A program made the position numbers and the translations under genes. Below the pieces are notes generated by a model, which was not told the DNA's origin, ran no database searches, and saw nothing but the letters and a program-made list of their open reading frames with translations. From contig JAUYIO010000019.1 of NCBI GenBank assembly GCA_030688225.1, forward strand, positions 1 to 15,729: a DNA stretch of 15,729 nt, written 5' to 3'. Shown here piece by piece: positions 1 to 6,640 of the stretch (within the stretch, counting starts at the first letter, position 1; each line of letters begins with the position of its first letter). Source of the stretch: Nanobdellota archaeon. Lineage in GTDB: Archaea > Nanobdellota > Nanobdellia > Pacearchaeales > GW2011-AR1.

Positions 1-6
1 TTTCAT
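1..6 (-). CDS. possible start of a further minus-strand gene (partial)
   Basis: On the minus strand an ATG AAA begins seven bases after the TAA of the preceding membrane protein gene, and a GGAGG lies about 13 bases before this ATG. Only two codons are inside the window, so nothing can be said about the product. The close spacing suggests a continuing operon. It could equally be chance. Confidence 0.25.
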
Positions 7-12
7 TTTATC

Positions 13-657
13 TTAACATCCTCCAACCATTCCACCAGAGCCTTGTCCTTGTTCTATCCCTCTGTATTTGTTGCTTGCAAGGTTTATGTAATTCAGTTCA
101 ATTCCCTGATTTTTCAAAACCTCTGCTTTTGCCTCAAGTATTCCTGGGAAAAACAAGGTCTTCCATTTTCCAACTTCCTCAAGAATTTGCTCATCGGTAA
201 ATTCACTTCCATGATATTTTATGAGATACTTTGTAAGTCCTCTCATTGCATAACTATGCGCGCAACCACAAGCAGGCTCTCCATCGGAAAAGATAACAGA
301 TCTTGCACCACAGCAATATTCACAGGAAATTCCATTCTCCAAATTGTAGAGAACATTAATGTATCTCTGAAGTTCAGCACCTTCCAAACTTTCACTAACA
401 TCAATCATCCCAAGCTTCCTAATTGTTGCATCTGCCAATCCTTGATTAGAAGCACTAACATCATCATAGGAAATTCCTAATTCATTCCCATAAATAGAAG
501 GAACTCCTTTAGGTATTACTTCTGATGCAGAAACAATCATTCCATTTCCAGAAGGTTTCCAGAATGTAAATAATAGAAGCCCGCTAAGAACAACGATTAA
601 TGAAACCTGAGCAACAAAATTCCAGTCAGTTTTCTGTTTTTTTTCTTTTGTTTCCAT
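13..657 (-). CDS. single-pass membrane protein with Cys/His cluster, function unknown
   Basis: The product is 214 residues. A charged cytoplasmic N-terminus is followed by one hydrophobic helix at about residues 13-33, so the rest is probably outside the membrane. The exported part carries CEYCCGA (C112, C115, C116), then CGCAHSYAMRGL (C130, C132, H134), and the chain ends on a lone C214 after a Gly-rich tail. The two clusters have the look of a metal site, in the style of PCYCGC-type proteins, but I cannot place it in a named family. It lies downstream of a membrane winged-helix regulator, a Cys-rich peptide and a cysteine desulfurase on the same strand, which fits a metal or sulfur role. 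It seems to have its own promoter, since a 115-base gap holds a TATA-like box and a palindrome. The ATG at 657 sits in a short hairpin (657-669). The gene is certain, the role is not. Confidence 0.85.
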   Translation of the reverse strand: METKEKKQKTDWNFVAQVSLIVVLSGLLLFTFWKPSGNGMIVSASEVIPKGVPSIYGNELGISYDDVSASNQGLADATIRKLGMIDVSESLEGAELQRYINVLYNLENGISCEYCCGARSVIFSDGEPACGCAHSYAMRGLTKYLIKYHGSEFTDEQILEEVGKWKTLFFPGILEAKAEVLKNQGIELNYINLASNKYRGIEQGQGSGGMVGGC

Positions 658-694
658 TTGGTATCCAAATTTAATTAATCAATTCAAGAATTAG

Positions 695-704
695 TTTATT
701 ATAA
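695..704 (-). promoter_or_regulatory. TATA-like box of the Cys/His membrane protein gene
   Basis: Read on the minus strand this stretch is GTTATAATAAAC-like and would start a transcript roughly 15 bases before the ATG at 657. It is a weak match, supported mainly by its place between the palindrome and the gene. Confidence 0.4.
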
Positions 705-711
705 CTGCTTT

Positions 712-729
712 GATGAAACTAGTTTCATC
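712..729. promoter_or_regulatory. 18-bp perfect palindrome, probable operator
   Basis: GATGAAACTAGTTTCATC reads the same on both strands with no spacer. It lies just upstream of the TATA-like box of the gene ending at 13, where a dimeric regulator could act. It is not followed by a T-tract, which argues against a terminator. Confidence 0.6.
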
Positions 730-773
730 CAAATAACTCTCAATAAATTTGAATGAAAATCTCTGGTTTACTT

Positions 774-1247
774 TTAACCCCTTAAAACAATGATATTATT
801 CATTCCTCGTCGCTTTCTTTCAATTAACTGTTTTGCTTCAAGTTTGTCAAGAAGTCTTGTCAATCCAACTTTCCCTATTCCGAGTTTCTCCATGAGTTCT
901 GCCTGAAACATTGTTCCGTTTTCATCTTGGATAATCTTGATAACATTTTTCTCTTTTTTATCCAAACCTTCAAGATTTAATTTTTTCTTCTTTTCTTTAA
1001 TTTTCTTGACAACTATTTTCTCTCTTGGTTTGTTAAAGAGCATGAAAATCCCAACAATCAAAATAATTCCTGCTATTGCTAAACTTAATCCTGTTTGAGT
1101 TTTGATAGTGTCATACATTGTGCAGGAAGGTCCATGAGTGCAGGTCTGTCCTACAATATCTTTTAATGCTGAATTAAAAATAAAAATTATAATTATCATT
1201 ACAATTGCAATTCCAATAATCATTAAACCCACATTTTTGTTCTCCAT
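774..1247 (-). CDS. membrane-anchored winged-helix (MarR-like) regulator
   Basis: The 157-residue product has a helix at residues 6-27, a short outside loop with C36 and C42 (CTHGPSC), a second helix at 53-71, a Lys/Glu-rich linker (75-96), and a winged helix-turn-helix at about 97-157 containing QAELMEKLGIGKVGLTRLLDKLE and a basic wing (ERKRRG). This layout is that of archaeal predicted membrane-associated transcription regulators, in which the DNA-binding domain faces the cytoplasm. The two loop cysteines could sense redox state or a metal outside the cell, which is inference. The TAA of the upstream Cys-rich peptide gene touches this ATG directly (TAAATG), so the two are almost surely co-translated, with the desulfurase gene upstream in the same run. 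Candidate targets are its own operon or the palindrome at 712-729. Confidence 0.85.
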   Translation of the reverse strand: MENKNVGLMIIGIAIVMIIIIFIFNSALKDIVGQTCTHGPSCTMYDTIKTQTGLSLAIAGIILIVGIFMLFNKPREKIVVKKIKEKKKKLNLEGLDKKEKNVIKIIQDENGTMFQAELMEKLGIGKVGLTRLLDKLEAKQLIERKRRGMNNIIVLRG

Positions 1248-1328
1248 TTAACAACAATTGCACTTTTCTTCAGACTTGCATTTGCAATTTTCGCAACCAC
1301 AGCAATCGCATTTCTTTTTTTCTTCCAT
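1248..1328 (-). CDS. 26-residue Cys-rich, metallothionein-like peptide
   Basis: This small gene gives 26 residues, nine of them Cys (positions 7, 9, 10, 12, 15, 17, 23, 25, 26), the others mostly Lys, Glu, Asp and Asn, with no hydrophobic core. Pairs such as CDCCGC, CENCKC and CNCC are of metallothionein style, so it probably binds soft metal ions (Zn, Cu, Cd) or Fe. Supports for a real gene are an AGGA about nine bases before the ATG, an exact TAAATG junction with the regulator gene downstream, and a desulfurase gene ending 36 bases upstream. Chance AT-rich sequence would rarely yield nine Cys codons in 26. Family membership cannot be judged by eye. It could be a metal store, a metal chaperone, or a sensor acting with the membrane regulator. 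Confidence 0.7.
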   Translation of the reverse strand: MEEKKKCDCCGCENCKCKSEEKCNCC

Positions 1329-1364
1329 AATATTTCCTATAATAAAGACTTTTTAATTCTTTCC

Positions 1365-2507
1365 TTATAGATGAGATATCTTCCTCAATCTCTCAACTAT
1401 TTTTTTTAATTCTTCAAGAACATAATCAATTTCTTCTTCTGTTGTGTATTTGCTTATGCTTAATCTTACAGAAGTATTTGCTTCTGCAGGTGTTTTTCCG
1501 AGTGCAAGAAGAACATGGCTCGGATCTTGTGAACGCGAAGAACAAGCAGAACCAGTAGAACACGAAATTCCTTTTGCATTCAAAAAACTCCCAATTGCTT
1601 CTCCCTCAACATTATTAAATGAAACATTAATATTGCTACACAATCTTTTTTCTCCACAAGAACCATTCAAGGTTGTGTTAGGAATTTCCGAAATGCCTTT
1701 GATTAACCTGTCTCTCAACTTTTCCATTTTTTTTACATTGCTTTCTTTTGCAATCTTGACAGCTTTTTCAAAACCAACAATTCCTGGAACATTTTCTGTT
1801 GAACTTCTCAATTTGAATTCTTGTCCTCCTCCATGAAGCAAAGGAATTATTTTTATTCCTTCTTTCACATACAATGCACCAACACCTTTCGGCCCGTGAA
1901 TTTTGTGCGCATTCAAAGTCACTAAATCAAGATTCATTTTTTTAACATCAATTTCTGTTTTTGTGAAACTCTGACAAGCATCTGTGTGAAATAAAACATT
2001 TTTCTCTTTGCATATTTTTCCTATTTTTTCCAAATCCTGAATTGTTCCAATTTCGTTGTTTCCATGAATAACTGAAACAAGAATAGTTTTTTCTGTGATG
2101 GAATTTCTCAGTTCATCCAAATTAACAAAACCTTCTCCATTAACATTTAGATAAGTTACCTTCCCTCCTCTCGTTTCAATCCATTTACATGCATTCAAAA
2201 CACAATCATGTTCTATCTTTGTCGTTATAATATGGTTCTTCTTAGGATAATTCTCCCAGAACAATCCTTTAATCACAAGATTATTTGATTCTGTTCCACT
2301 TCCTGTAAAAATTAACTCCTTGTGTTTCGCCCCAATAGACTTTGCAATTGTGTTCCTTGCTTCTTCAATAGCTCTTCTTGATTCTTCACCAGGATAATGC
2401 AAAGAAGACGCATTCCCATATTTTTCAATGAAATAAGGTTGCATAGCTTTCAAAACTTCTTCATCAACTTTTGTCGTTGCTGCATTATCAAAATAAAATT
2501 GTTTCAT
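1365..2507 (-). CDS. iscS: cysteine desulfurase, IscS/NifS type
   Basis: This PLP enzyme converts L-cysteine to alanine and a persulfide used for Fe-S clusters and thiolated tRNA. In the 380-residue form from the ATG at 2507, FDNAATT opens the fold, GSGTESNN binds PLP phosphate (69-76), H100 stacks on the cofactor, HGNNEIG follows (148-154), K202 in NAHKIHGPKG is the Schiff-base lysine, and C322 in CSTGSACSS is the persulfide cysteine. An extra C316 lies six residues before it. RSQDPSHVLLALG and VRLSISKYTTEEEIDYV are typical of the family. Six more codons are open upstream to a TTG, but a TATA box 25 bases before the ATG at 2507 argues for a leaderless start there. It is probably the sulfur donor for the sufB-iscU-sufC operon at 10598-13093, which carries no desulfurase of its own. 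It heads a run with the Cys-rich peptide. Confidence 0.95.
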   Translation of the reverse strand: MKQFYFDNAATTKVDEEVLKAMQPYFIEKYGNASSLHYPGEESRRAIEEARNTIAKSIGAKHKELIFTGSGTESNNLVIKGLFWENYPKKNHIITTKIEHDCVLNACKWIETRGGKVTYLNVNGEGFVNLDELRNSITEKTILVSVIHGNNEIGTIQDLEKIGKICKEKNVLFHTDACQSFTKTEIDVKKMNLDLVTLNAHKIHGPKGVGALYVKEGIKIIPLLHGGGQEFKLRSSTENVPGIVGFEKAVKIAKESNVKKMEKLRDRLIKGISEIPNTTLNGSCGEKRLCSNINVSFNNVEGEAIGSFLNAKGISCSTGSACSSRSQDPSHVLLALGKTPAEANTSVRLSISKYTTEEEIDYVLEELKKIVERLRKISHL

Positions 2508-2528
2508 TCTAATAAAAAAATTCAAAAC

Positions 2529-2536
2529 TATTTAAA
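2529..2536 (-). promoter_or_regulatory. TATA box of the cysteine desulfurase gene
   Basis: TTTAAATA on the minus strand is centred about 25 bases before the ATG at 2507, the archaeal spacing for a transcript that starts at or near the start codon. It also lies just past the stop of the unknown operon upstream, so the desulfurase run starts its own transcript. Confidence 0.7.
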
Positions 2537-2549
2537 GATTGTTAAGGGA

Positions 2550-3347
2550 TTAAGAATAAGAATACAATACTGGTACAGTGGTTGTGGGAATCGCTCTTAT
2601 TCCAAGAGCAGGATTTTTCCCAAATTTCCCTCCATCAAAATCCAAATTCGCCAATCCTGAATAAAAACCAATTCTAGTAACTCTCTCGTTATAATTGAGA
2701 TGAGATGGGATTTTTTTGGAAATTTTTTTATTTAATGTTTTCATAGAATCTTTTCTGAATAAGTGGGTATCCCGTCCTGTAATCCATTTGTAAATAGAAT
2801 TAATTTCTTGCAAATCATTTGTTCCTAAAAGAACCATAAAATTAATTCTATTTTCTAAATTTTTAATCAGCCCACTTTGGCCAAGAAAATAATCAAAAAA
2901 AGAATATTCTTCAGACATGTTATAATTATGAACTATTTCATCTATTTCTCCGAAACTGCTGTATTTAATTCTGGTAAGAGTTGTTAGCCATTTTTCCCTG
3001 AATTTTCTTTCAAGAAAAACCCTCACCTCTTCTTTTTTGGCATCATCTTTTATTTTATGTATAGAAGAAAAAAGAGAATGGTACAAGGGAAAATCTCCAA
3101 CATAAAAACCATTTTTTTGTTTTTCTTTTCTTGAATATTCGGCCCATTCATCCTGAGTTTTAGCATCTCCATTATCCAAAAAATCTTTGAGTAAATCAAC
3201 TCTATAAATTCCATTCCTATATACAATATTATTAACTGTCCAGAATTTTTTTCTTGGGTAAGAGGCAAGAGATTTTCTCCTAATTTCTTCAACTAAATTT
3301 GAAAACCCTTTCTCTTCAATCAACTTATCATAAAAATCTGTTTTCAT
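2550..3347 (-). CDS. hypothetical protein, last gene of the unknown operon
   Basis: From the ATG at 3347 the product is 265 residues. An upstream extension to 3407 is open but would run 56 bases into the preceding gene, while the ATG at 3347 lies four bases after that gene's TAG. No signal peptide, membrane helix or enzyme motif is visible. It is rich in Lys, Phe and Tyr. The middle (RIKYSSFGEIDEIVHNYNM, then FLGQSGLIKNLENR and VLLGTNDLQEINSIYKWI) looks well folded and mixed alpha/beta. The end (NERVTRIGFYSGLANLDFDG, then NPALGIRAI) resembles in style the C-terminal strand pattern of FGE-sulfatase-like folds (GFRV/ALGVR), but this is a weak visual similarity. It is probably cytoplasmic. Function unknown. 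Confidence 0.75.
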   Translation of the reverse strand: MKTDFYDKLIEEKGFSNLVEEIRRKSLASYPRKKFWTVNNIVYRNGIYRVDLLKDFLDNGDAKTQDEWAEYSRKEKQKNGFYVGDFPLYHSLFSSIHKIKDDAKKEEVRVFLERKFREKWLTTLTRIKYSSFGEIDEIVHNYNMSEEYSFFDYFLGQSGLIKNLENRINFMVLLGTNDLQEINSIYKWITGRDTHLFRKDSMKTLNKKISKKIPSHLNYNERVTRIGFYSGLANLDFDGGKFGKNPALGIRAIPTTTVPVLYSYS

Positions 3348-3351
3348 TTTA

Positions 3352-4128
3352 CTAAGAACAATATTTTCCCGCATACTCATGCATCTTCCTAAGGCTTTCA
3401 ATTTCAATATAATTTAATGGAACAAATTGAAGTTCTTTTATAGAATATCTTCCTGTCTTATTTTCAATATCTGCCATCTCTTTTATAATTCTCTTAAATT
3501 CTTCAGGATTACCTTTATCTTTCAAAAAACCATTAATATCTGGAAAACCCTTAATATAATTAAATCTAACTTTAAGCCTATTAAAATTATTAATATCAAT
3601 AACATGCCCAATTGAACCAAAAGGAAAAGCCTTGTTCCTTATTTCATCTACAACCTCCTGGTAGTTTGGGTAATACCTTGTACTATTTGAAACAAACTTA
3701 ACCTTGTCTCCAATATCAAAATTTCTTGAATCATTTTGTTCTGACATTCTCTCAATATAGTGATTAATTGTCCGGAAAGAATGATTATGAAAATTAGATG
3801 GAAAATAACAAGCAGTTTTTTCGTTTAAAACAGAACTAATCTTCTCCCATGCAGCAAGAACTCTTAAATAAGAAGCACCAGAATTGAAATAATCAAAAAA
3901 AGTTCCCACAATTTCCTCAACCCTCCTCCTTATAATGTTTTCATTTTTTTCAACAGCCATAAATTGTCCAATATCATCAAAACAGATACCATCATATAAA
4001 ACTAACCCATTATTTCCATTTTTAGGAGAATCTCCTTGGTTAGTTGGCAATTCTGGGAGTTTATTCAAATCTTTAATATTTTTCAAATCAATTTCTTCAA
4101 GTTTTTGTTTGTAAAATTCATTTGTCAT
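3352..4128 (-). CDS. hypothetical protein with a probable SH3-like domain
   Basis: The product is 258 residues. Residues 1-130 are mostly helical with no motif I recognise. At about 137-190 the run FDIGDKVKFVSNST, GSIGHVIDIN and RLKVRFN has the strand spacing of a small SH3/KOW-like barrel, and YSIKELQFVPL (228-238) looks like the closing strand. Such barrels bind nucleic acid, protein or peptidoglycan, so the ligand cannot be predicted. No signal peptide or membrane helix is seen. The ATG at 4128 follows the TAA of the zincin-like gene by one base, and the next gene starts four bases after this stop, so translation is coupled on both sides. Function unknown. Confidence 0.75.
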   Translation of the reverse strand: MTNEFYKQKLEEIDLKNIKDLNKLPELPTNQGDSPKNGNNGLVLYDGICFDDIGQFMAVEKNENIIRRRVEEIVGTFFDYFNSGASYLRVLAAWEKISSVLNEKTACYFPSNFHNHSFRTINHYIERMSEQNDSRNFDIGDKVKFVSNSTRYYPNYQEVVDEIRNKAFPFGSIGHVIDINNFNRLKVRFNYIKGFPDINGFLKDKGNPEEFKRIIKEMADIENKTGRYSIKELQFVPLNYIEIESLRKMHEYAGKYCS

Positions 4129-4129
4129 T

Positions 4130-5050
4130 TTAAATTTTAAATTTAGGGTAATCCTTTTCTATCAATATTCTGTCCTTTGTAGATTGTTTATATTTTTTTA
4201 GGAAATAATCTCTTGCTCTTCCAGGAATTAAAGCAAAGGGTAATAACTGAGGGTTGCTTATGGAAAATCCAATAATTGTTCCAGTAGTTATGGCTGAAAA
4301 CATCATAATTCCATGTCTAAATCCAGCTCCTTCTGTTAAAGAATAATAGTTCCATCTATTTTCAAATTGTGCATCAGAATCATGAGCCAATAATTTATCT
4401 GTAAGAATTTCCACAGCTGTTTCATGTATAATGTATTCTGTTTGATATCTTTCCAAATCAGATAATTCTTCTTTTATGAATGCATTTACAAAATTTCTGT
4501 CTGTTTCTGACTGATATCTTAAAACAACATAATGCAATGCTTCATGAAAAGTGCTTGCTTTTGCTTGAGCAATATTTCCATCGTCTGGAATTTCAATAAT
4601 CCCCTCATAACCAGGATATTTTTTAAACTTCTCTACTATATCTTCTTTTAATTTTCTATCTAAAGGTTTTTCTCCTTTGCTAGACCCCAAACTTTTATTT
4701 TTAGGAATAGCAGTTATACAATTCCCTCCTATAAAATAATCCTTATGTAATCTTCTCTCAGAGGGTTTTAAAAAATCAAAAGGCATAAACGAAGTTTTTA
4801 ATCCAAAAAGAAAAGGATATCTTGGCTCGCGTGCAATAAGCTTTGGTCTTTTTTCATAAGTAGAATCTCTAACAGCTTTTTCAAAGGCATTTTTATTCTC
4901 AAAATAATCTCCAATTTCCTCAACATACTCTATAAAACAATCATAATACTTTTCTAAGTCTTGTTCAGTAATTCTCTTCCTGATTTCAAAATTAGTAAAA
5001 TCCAAAATTTTTTCTTCAAGTCTTATTTTCCCTTTAGATAGTTTAATCAT
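4130..5050 (-). CDS. putative zinc metalloprotease (HEALH), membrane-associated
   Basis: The 306-residue product contains FHEALHYVVL at about 168-177, an HExxH zincin motif with hydrophobic flanks (H169, E170, H173). About 36 residues later comes YIIHETAVEILTDKL, where E210 or E214 could be the third zinc ligand as in gluzincins. A hydrophobic stretch, GIMMFSAITTGTIIGFSI and onward (about 247-275), may be a membrane helix or buried core. The N-terminal half has no recognised domain and no signal peptide, so the active site is probably cytoplasmic, which is uncertain. The gene overlaps the membrane-protein gene upstream by four bases (ATGA) and ends one base before the next start. Its partners suggest the operon's proteins may be substrates or regulators of the protease, which is inference. 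The motif is clear, the activity unproven. Confidence 0.8.
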   Translation of the reverse strand: MIKLSKGKIRLEEKILDFTNFEIRKRITEQDLEKYYDCFIEYVEEIGDYFENKNAFEKAVRDSTYEKRPKLIAREPRYPFLFGLKTSFMPFDFLKPSERRLHKDYFIGGNCITAIPKNKSLGSSKGEKPLDRKLKEDIVEKFKKYPGYEGIIEIPDDGNIAQAKASTFHEALHYVVLRYQSETDRNFVNAFIKEELSDLERYQTEYIIHETAVEILTDKLLAHDSDAQFENRWNYYSLTEGAGFRHGIMMFSAITTGTIIGFSISNPQLLPFALIPGRARDYFLKKYKQSTKDRILIEKDYPKFKI

Positions 5051-5565
5051 TTTTCTTTTTTGTTTTTGTTTATTTTTCTTCCAATTTCATAAAAAAGAGA
5101 TAATCCATTTGTTATTGCAGAAGCATATAAATATCCCTCTCCAAAATTATTGGAATTTGAAAGATTAAAGATAATATTAGATGCAGGTAAAAAACAGAAG
5201 ATAGTTAAGACGGAAAAAGGAACATCTAAGCTTTCTCCTCCCTTCCTAAAAAAATTATAAGTCTTTCTAACTCTTGTGGGTAATATAACGAGACTTTCAA
5301 GAATATATTTTGCAGAAAGAGATGAATACTTTGCAGATTTTGCAATGCTATAACCAACTCCTCCAAAAATTGTTTTTAATCCTTTTTCATAAACTTTTGA
5401 AACCAATTCTTCTCTCTTAGGAATTACAGAAAGATTTGCAGGAATATCTTTTACCTCAGGAAAATAATTCCCTGTCTTTGAATCCTCAATTAGCTCTTTC
5501 AATGTTTTTTTCTTTATTCTTTCCTCGTAAAAACTATTTTGTTCCATTTCCATTTTCCCGAACAT
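5047..5565 (-). CDS. small two-helix membrane protein, function unknown
   Basis: The product is up to 172 residues. A charged N-terminal half with an amphipathic stretch (about 52-95, GLKTIFGGVGYSIAKSAKYSSL) is followed by two likely membrane helices at about 113-134 (VPFSVLTIFCFLPASNIIF) and 141-160 (GYLYASAITNGLSLFYEIG) and a Lys/Asn-rich tail. The start is not settled: ATG codons at 5565, 5553 and 5547 are in frame and all overlap the end of the upstream coiled-coil gene, the last by only 14 bases. The stop overlaps the next ATG by four bases. It could anchor the coiled-coil and protease partners to the membrane. No family recognised. Confidence 0.75.
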   Translation of the reverse strand: MFGKMEMEQNSFYEERIKKKTLKELIEDSKTGNYFPEVKDIPANLSVIPKREELVSKVYEKGLKTIFGGVGYSIAKSAKYSSLSAKYILESLVILPTRVRKTYNFFRKGGESLDVPFSVLTIFCFLPASNIIFNLSNSNNFGEGYLYASAITNGLSLFYEIGRKINKNKKEK

Positions 5566-6562
5566 AAGCCACTAACTCCGGAACAATCTCTCCGAGAGCA
5601 ACATCATTTACTTTTTTGGATTTTCTTCCACTAAGAAATTCCCTAAGAACTTTATCGGAAAACTGCTCATCTATTTTTTCTATTCCAAGAACCAGCTCAT
5701 TTATAGCATCTATATATCTCTCAGGAATATTTATTTCCCTCAGATATTTTATTTCCGGCCTTGAGATAATTTCATAAACCATGAGAACTCCTTTGATTTT
5801 AGAGATGTCTTCATCTAATTTCTCTCTAACCACTCCAAGAGATTCAGCAACCTGGTTATATTTCTCAACAAAAACCTCATAAGACGAGAACTCTCTGGAG
5901 ATTCTGATGTTTTCTCTTGTCTTAAGAAATTTTTCACTTAATTCTCTAAGTCTTTTTTCACCTTCTGCTATGAGATGCATAGATACTTTCTTTCTTTCTT
6001 CTTTCTCTATTTTAACTCCTTCGCTTTTGGATTTATTTTCTATCAGAAGGTTTATATTCTGCCTCAATTTTTCGTCATCAGAATGTTCTTCATGCAAAGA
6101 TTTAATTTCTTTTTCTGATTCATCAAGAGTTTCCTGATAATCTTTTAGTAGTTTCTTTGTCTCTATAATTCCCTGAAAAATTGTATAAACTCCTCTTGAG
6201 ACAACATCGTATGATTTATTTACATTTAATTGAAGTTTTTCCAATTCACTTTTACTTTTAACAAGGGAATCTCCCAATTCAAAGATGCTTTCTAATCCTC
6301 CTTTATTCATTGCAGATTTTATTTTTGAAAAAATTCCATTTGAATCCCCTGAAATCCTTTTTAATTCAGCATTAATAGAATCTATTTCTGAGGATTTCTT
6401 ATCCCCGTAAGCAGTTTGAACAGTTTTGTAAGAATTTTCTATTTCCCCTTTAACTTTTGATAGTCTGGCATCATAAGGGCCTTCCCCTGATACTACCACT
6501 GCATAAAGCCTACATATTTTTTCAATCTCGCTATAATCTTTGTCTGTCATTTTACGAATCAT
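5534..6562 (-). CDS. coiled-coil protein, first gene of the unknown operon
   Basis: The 342-residue product is almost all helix. Long heptad-rich stretches with many Glu and Lys run from about 90 to 250 (for example LKDYQETLDESEKEIKSLHE and EGEKRLRELSEKFLKTRENI), with shorter ones before. No membrane helix, signal peptide, nucleotide-binding loop or Cys motif is seen. The C-terminal part (about 255-342) looks globular and helical. It resembles the next gene upstream in type (helical, coiled coil, similar length), so the two may form a pair, but I see no clear sequence identity between them. A second ATG at 6550 is also possible. A TATA-like AT box and a palindrome (TTAACTT-A-AAGTTAA) stand directly upstream. 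Candidate roles include scaffold or membrane-stress protein. None can be shown. Confidence 0.8.
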   Translation of the reverse strand: MIRKMTDKDYSEIEKICRLYAVVVSGEGPYDARLSKVKGEIENSYKTVQTAYGDKKSSEIDSINAELKRISGDSNGIFSKIKSAMNKGGLESIFELGDSLVKSKSELEKLQLNVNKSYDVVSRGVYTIFQGIIETKKLLKDYQETLDESEKEIKSLHEEHSDDEKLRQNINLLIENKSKSEGVKIEKEERKKVSMHLIAEGEKRLRELSEKFLKTRENIRISREFSSYEVFVEKYNQVAESLGVVREKLDEDISKIKGVLMVYEIISRPEIKYLREINIPERYIDAINELVLGIEKIDEQFSDKVLREFLSGRKSKKVNDVALGEIVPELVAYVRENGNGTK

Positions 6563-6566
6563 AAAT

Positions 6567-6586
6567 TATATTTAACTTAAAGTTAA
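6567..6586. promoter_or_regulatory. AT-rich promoter with palindrome TTAACTT-A-AAGTTAA
   Basis: The perfect 7+7 inverted repeat (6572-6586) overlaps a minus-strand TAAATATA box (6567-6574) before the coiled-coil gene. A protein bound there would block transcription of the five-gene operon. The half-site TTAACT is the same as in the sufB palindrome at 10576-10595, with three instead of two bases between halves. Confidence 0.5.
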
Positions 6587-6640
6587 GAATCTCGGATATT
6601 TCATAAAAGTTAATTGCTTCCATTTTTTGATAACAAAAAA

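Noticed and set aside
43..480. Plus-strand open frame of 145 codons opposite the Cys/His membrane gene
   Set aside because: It has no promoter, ribosome site or domain, and the minus-strand frame has a clear membrane helix and Cys clusters. It is an antisense shadow.
1444..1836. Plus-strand open frame opposite the cysteine desulfurase
   Set aside because: The opposite strand encodes a full IscS/NifS with all catalytic residues.
2508..2525. TTG start six codons upstream for the cysteine desulfurase
   Set aside because: The extension lies only a few bases from the TATA box, and the family normally begins close to the FDNAATT motif, as with the ATG at 2507.
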